Source: a virus
Strand: one strand, 5' to 3'
DNA length: 24,646 nucleotides
IMG/VR virus record: IMGVR_UViG_3300033153_006796
Location: 1-24,646 of that record
Under the pieces are notes generated by a model, which saw nothing but the letters and a program-made list of their open reading frames with translations, searched no databases and was not told where the DNA came from. Position numbers and translations under genes: made by a program. Positions 22,125-24,646 of the stretch are shown here, one piece after another. Every line of letters begins with the position of its first letter. The stretch's first letter is position 1.

Positions 22125-22917
22125 ATACGATCTAATTGCCCTTCGTCAACAAAAGATTGATGAACAACCTGAAGTTGAGAGTGTTGCTGAGGAGTTGCTT
22201 GTCTTTAAAATAGACGCCGTAAAAGGTACAGCTACACGAGACAAGTTCATTACTGTTCGCAGTGCAGATCCGGAGGAACTGATGGCTAGAAGAGCGATGG
22301 CACCAGAGGCCTTTAAAGATAAGACTGGCAAGCTAGAACTTGGTGGAGAGACTTACAATGTTGTTCAGACCGAAGAAGAAAGGTCTGATGAAGATAAAAC
22401 AAAGGCTGAGGGGCCTGAAACAACCCCGAGCCAACAGGAGGATGCCGTGAGCATTGAAGAAAAGAAAGCTCAGGAAGAGAAGGCCCCCGAGGAGACCAAG
22501 GCTGAAGAGACTCCCGTAGAGGAGACAAAGGCCGAGGAGCCGAAGGTGGAAGAGAAGGCTGTGGAGCCCAAGGCGGAGGAGGCACCTGCAGAGGAGCCCA
22601 AGGCCGAGGTACCCGCAGAGACGCCTGTAGAGGAGGCTGTTGCCACCCCTGCGGTTGAGGCTGCATCAGAGGCCGACTTGCAAAAGGTGGTTGAGCGTGC
22701 TATGAATACTCTTATGGAAGGTATGAAAGAGCATGTGACATCCGAGGTCGGTAAGCTCGGAGAGCGTCTCGAAAAAGTTGAAGAGCGTATGGAGACCGTG
22801 GAAGAAATTCCTGGTACACCCTCCAACGTTTCTACAGAAGATGACAATAGTGAGCCAGAAACTGAGGAGCGCGCAGCGCCCTTCTGGGGCGGCGTCACTG
22901 GAGCCAAACTAGAGTAA
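22117..22917 (+). CDS. Scaffold-like acidic protein
   Basis: A 266-residue protein. Residues 1-85 are a compact domain (FKIDAVKGTATRDKFITVRS ... MAPEAFKDKTGKLELGG). Residues about 88-185 are low-complexity, rich in Glu, Lys, Pro and Ala (KAEEPKVEEKAVEPKAEE type). A coiled coil follows (LQKVVERAMNTLMEGMKEHV ... KLGERLEKVEERMETVEE) and the end is ERAAPFWGGVTGAKLE. Position between protease and capsid genes and this build fit a scaffolding protein, with the C-terminus as a possible capsid-binding end. An in-frame GTG at 22447 has its own AGGAGG. Confidence 0.78.
   Translation: MPEYDLIALRQQKIDEQPEVESVAEELLVFKIDAVKGTATRDKFITVRSADPEELMARRAMAPEAFKDKTGKLELGGETYNVVQTEEERSDEDKTKAEGPETTPSQQEDAVSIEEKKAQEEKAPEETKAEETPVEETKAEEPKVEEKAVEPKAEEAPAEEPKAEVPAETPVEEAVATPAVEAASEADLQKVVERAMNTLMEGMKEHVTSEVGKLGERLEKVEERMETVEEIPGTPSNVSTEDDNSEPETEERAAPFWGGVTGAKLE
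22436..22449 (+). promoter_or_regulatory. Internal ribosome binding site and GTG start in the scaffold-like gene
   Basis: AGGAGG (22436-22441), 5 nt, then GTG (22447-22449) in frame with the gene at 22117. Initiation here would give a 156-residue protein starting (M)SIEEKKAQEE and lacking the N-terminal domain. That resembles the nested scaffold genes of other phages, such as lambda Nu3 within C. Confidence 0.45.
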
Positions 22918-22955
22918 CCAGGAAATTCGGATTTAAACCAAGGAGAAATGAAGAG

Positions 22956-24161
22956 ATGAACAACCAAGAATTCCTGGATCGGGCAGCCATCACAACTGCG
23001 GAACTCGCCAGTGCTGGTAAACTGAATCCAGAGCAGTCCAATCGTTTTATCGACTACGTCATTGACGAGTCTGTTCTGAAGAACATGTCTCGCCTTGTGC
23101 GTTTTCGTCCTGACCAGCTTGACATCGACAAGATCGGTGTTGGTAATCGCGTTGCGGTTCCCAAGGCTGAGGCTGTTGATCCTGGTGTGCGCCGTGGCGT
23201 GAATACCAGCAAGGTTAGCCTGCTCCCCAAGGACATCATGGTGCCCTTCGAGATCAGCGACACCTTCCAGCGTTTCAATATTGAAGGCGACGACGTTGAG
23301 GATCACATCATTCGCATGATGGCTACTCAGCTTGCCAATGACCTCGACGAGCTTTGGCTCAATGGTAATTCCCTCGGGCCCGCCGTTCTTGAGTCGACGA
23401 TTCTCGACGGTGGTAGTTCCACGCAGTATGTCAAGGACTCATACCTTGGCCTGTTTGATGGCTTCCTGAAGCTTGCCGAGGCCGGTCACGTTGTTGATGG
23501 TGGTAATGCCGCCCTCGACGGTGCCGTGTTCAACAAAGCGATCTTGGCCATGCCGACCAAGTTCCGCAAGAATCGGAACCTCATCAAGTTCCTGCTCTCC
23601 CCCGACCACGAGCAAGGTTATCGTGAGGAAGTTAGCGGTCGCGCTACTCCCCTCGGCGACAACGCTCTCCAGTCGGTCAACAACCTGTCCCCCTTTGGTG
23701 TTGAGATGATGCCCGTTCCCCTGCTGTCTGCCAACCCGCAGACGGTTGAGAACAGCGTTGCGAATACCGATGGCACCACGGCTACTCAGCTCAGCTTTGA
23801 GCCTGTCTCCAACATCGTGATCGCTCCCACGACCCTCGCTAGCATTCCCACAACTGCGTTTGCTCTAGCGACTGACTATACCGAGGTCCTCGCCTCTGGT
23901 ACGTGGACTCGTCTGGCTGCCCCAGGTGGTTCTATTGGTTCCGGTGCTACCATCAAGGCGACTTACGATAGTCGTGGCAAGATGATGCTGACCAACCCCA
24001 ACAACCTGATTGTTGGTATTGGGATGGATATTCGCATTGAGCGGGATCGTAACATTTACAAGAGTGTGAATGAGTTCGCGATCACGGTTAGTGTTTGTTG
24101 CCAGGTTGAGAATACTGACGCGATGGTTCTGGTTAAGAACATCGCCGATCCTAGCCTGTAG
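22956..24161 (+). CDS. Major capsid protein (HK97 fold)
   Basis: A 401-residue protein; AAGGAG lies 11 nt upstream, with a three-codon ATG-AAG-AGA-TGA ORF in between. The N-terminal region is helical and may be cleaved. Residues about 92-111 (KDIMVPFEISDTFQRFNIEG) and the following helix IIRMMATQLANDLDELWLNG are typical of HK97-like capsids (long helix of the P domain). FLLSPDHEQGYREEVSGRAT and the C-terminal NLIVGIGMDIRIERDRNIY fit the remaining A-domain and strand elements. Codons are C/G-ending much more often than in the adjacent genes, as expected for a highly expressed protein. The strong hairpin at 24187-24247 follows. Confidence 0.88.
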   Translation: MNNQEFLDRAAITTAELASAGKLNPEQSNRFIDYVIDESVLKNMSRLVRFRPDQLDIDKIGVGNRVAVPKAEAVDPGVRRGVNTSKVSLLPKDIMVPFEISDTFQRFNIEGDDVEDHIIRMMATQLANDLDELWLNGNSLGPAVLESTILDGGSSTQYVKDSYLGLFDGFLKLAEAGHVVDGGNAALDGAVFNKAILAMPTKFRKNRNLIKFLLSPDHEQGYREEVSGRATPLGDNALQSVNNLSPFGVEMMPVPLLSANPQTVENSVANTDGTTATQLSFEPVSNIVIAPTTLASIPTTAFALATDYTEVLASGTWTRLAAPGGSIGSGATIKATYDSRGKMMLTNPNNLIVGIGMDIRIERDRNIYKSVNEFAITVSVCCQVENTDAMVLVKNIADPSL

Positions 24162-24186
24162 AACTGATCGGGTCTTCAATTGACCC

Positions 24187-24247
24187 TTAGCTTCACCCCT
24201 CCCCCTAGGACGCCTATTGAGCGTAGGGGGGAGGGGCTTATAGCTAA
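24187..24247 (+). terminator. Strong compound hairpin after the capsid gene
   Basis: Outer arms TTAGCT (24187-24192) and AGCTAA (24242-24247) enclose CCCCTCCCCCTA (24196-24207) pairing with TAGGGGGGAGGGG (24224-24236, one bulged G). An inner CGC/GCG pair sits round loop CTATTGA. No clear T-run follows, so it may work as a factor-assisted terminator or as a 3' stabiliser of the capsid message. Confidence 0.65.
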
Positions 24248-24261
24248 AGAAAGGGAACAAG

Positions 24262-24570
24262 ATGTCTGATCGAAAATGGGTCCAAGCAACTGTCACCTAT
24301 TCTGGTGGCTGCTCCTATACTGGGAAGGGATATAAATTTCTCTTCAACCACCCTACGGCAGTCCGATCTAAGAGAATTGCTGAATCGTTTGAAGGAATGA
24401 AAGACTTCAACGTTGTTCACAGTTATGCTCCTGAGCCTGTGAAGGCAGAACCTCCCAAGGCAGAACCCAAGAAGGAAGAGCCTAAGAAGGTTGAGGAGAA
24501 GAAGGACGAGAAGAAGGGTAAGAAGGATCAGCCCAAGAACGGTGGCCTTCAAAAGAAGAAATTGAAATAG
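24262..24570 (+). CDS. Small protein with Lys/Glu/Pro-rich tail
   Basis: A 102-residue protein; AAAGGGAA lies before the ATG. The N-terminal 55 residues (KWVQATVTYSGGCSYTGKGY...) look like a small folded domain. From residue 58 on the protein is low-complexity and basic (VKAEPPKAEPKKEEPKK), ending GGLQKKKLK. Position after the capsid gene suggests a head completion or decoration protein. No family is recognised. Confidence 0.72.
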   Translation: MSDRKWVQATVTYSGGCSYTGKGYKFLFNHPTAVRSKRIAESFEGMKDFNVVHSYAPEPVKAEPPKAEPKKEEPKKVEEKKDEKKGKKDQPKNGGLQKKKLK

Positions 24571-24579
24571 AGGCAGGTC

Positions 24580-24646
24580 ATGAGTAAAGTTCTTTTCTCA
24601 TTCCATGGAAGACGCCGTGCCGAGGTTGACCTTACAATGGTTGAAT
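24580..24646 (+). CDS. Partial CDS, start of the next structural gene
   Basis: ATG at 24580, 9 nt after the previous stop, is open to the window end (22 codons). The visible product begins MSKVLFSFHGRRRAEV. AGGCAGG before it is a modest ribosome binding site. Nothing more can be said about its function. Confidence 0.6.
   Translation, partial: MSKVLFSFHGRRRAEVDLTMVE

Noticed and set aside
22470-23306. Long minus-strand ORF opposite the scaffold and capsid genes
   Set aside because: It is antisense to two well supported genes. Its Ser/Ala-rich product is the reverse reading of the acidic repeats, and no ribosome binding site is seen.

Overview
This window is part of the genome of a tailed double-stranded DNA bacteriophage (Caudoviricetes) or a prophage-like relative. 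The plus-strand half carries a recognisable packaging and head-assembly set: a probable small terminase, the large terminase, a PBSX-type portal, a Mu gpF/SPP1 gp7-type minor head protein, an XkdF-type protease, a scaffold-like protein and an HK97-fold major capsid protein. The host cannot be named from the sequence. No integrase, tRNA, rRNA, CRISPR array or insertion sequence was seen.

Layout. Positions 1-5246 are transcribed leftward (minus strand). They hold small Cys-rich zinc-ribbon proteins, an XRE-type regulator with its own zinc ribbon, and a three-gene unit built around a Ycf46-like AAA+ ATPase. Positions 5247-5328 are a divergent control region with a 14-bp palindrome. From 5329 everything runs rightward: a regulator-like HTH/zinc-ribbon protein, the terminase genes, a small virion-like protein, the portal and the minor head protein (to 11243). 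Positions 11287-20620 are a roughly 9-kb appendage (tail fibre/receptor-binding) cassette inserted where protease, scaffold and capsid genes would usually follow. The head module resumes at 21702 with protease, scaffold and major capsid protein, ending in a strong hairpin near 24187-24247.

The appendage cassette is a mosaic. Its C-terminal modules and several whole genes are GC-rich (72% in a hand-counted 60-nt line at 18361), while flanking phage genes are not (37% at 15841). At least five protein modules recur in different gene combinations, and a small Arg-rich ORF recurs three times next to fibre genes. This looks like a locus where receptor-binding modules are exchanged onto conserved N-terminal attachment domains.

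The observations most worth a second look are: (1) the minor head gene stops with TGA exactly where its family has a conserved Cys (LPPYHGL-stop-RST), followed by a small hairpin; (2) the Ycf46-like ATPase and the protein downstream of it share the C-terminal hexapeptide YARTVD with three synonymous codon differences; (3) the recurring Arg-rich mini-ORF and module shuffling in the fibre cassette; (4) an internal GTG start with a strong ribosome binding site in the scaffold-like gene; and (5) paired ACTACGTAGT-type palindromes 60 bp apart upstream of the leftward early-type operon.
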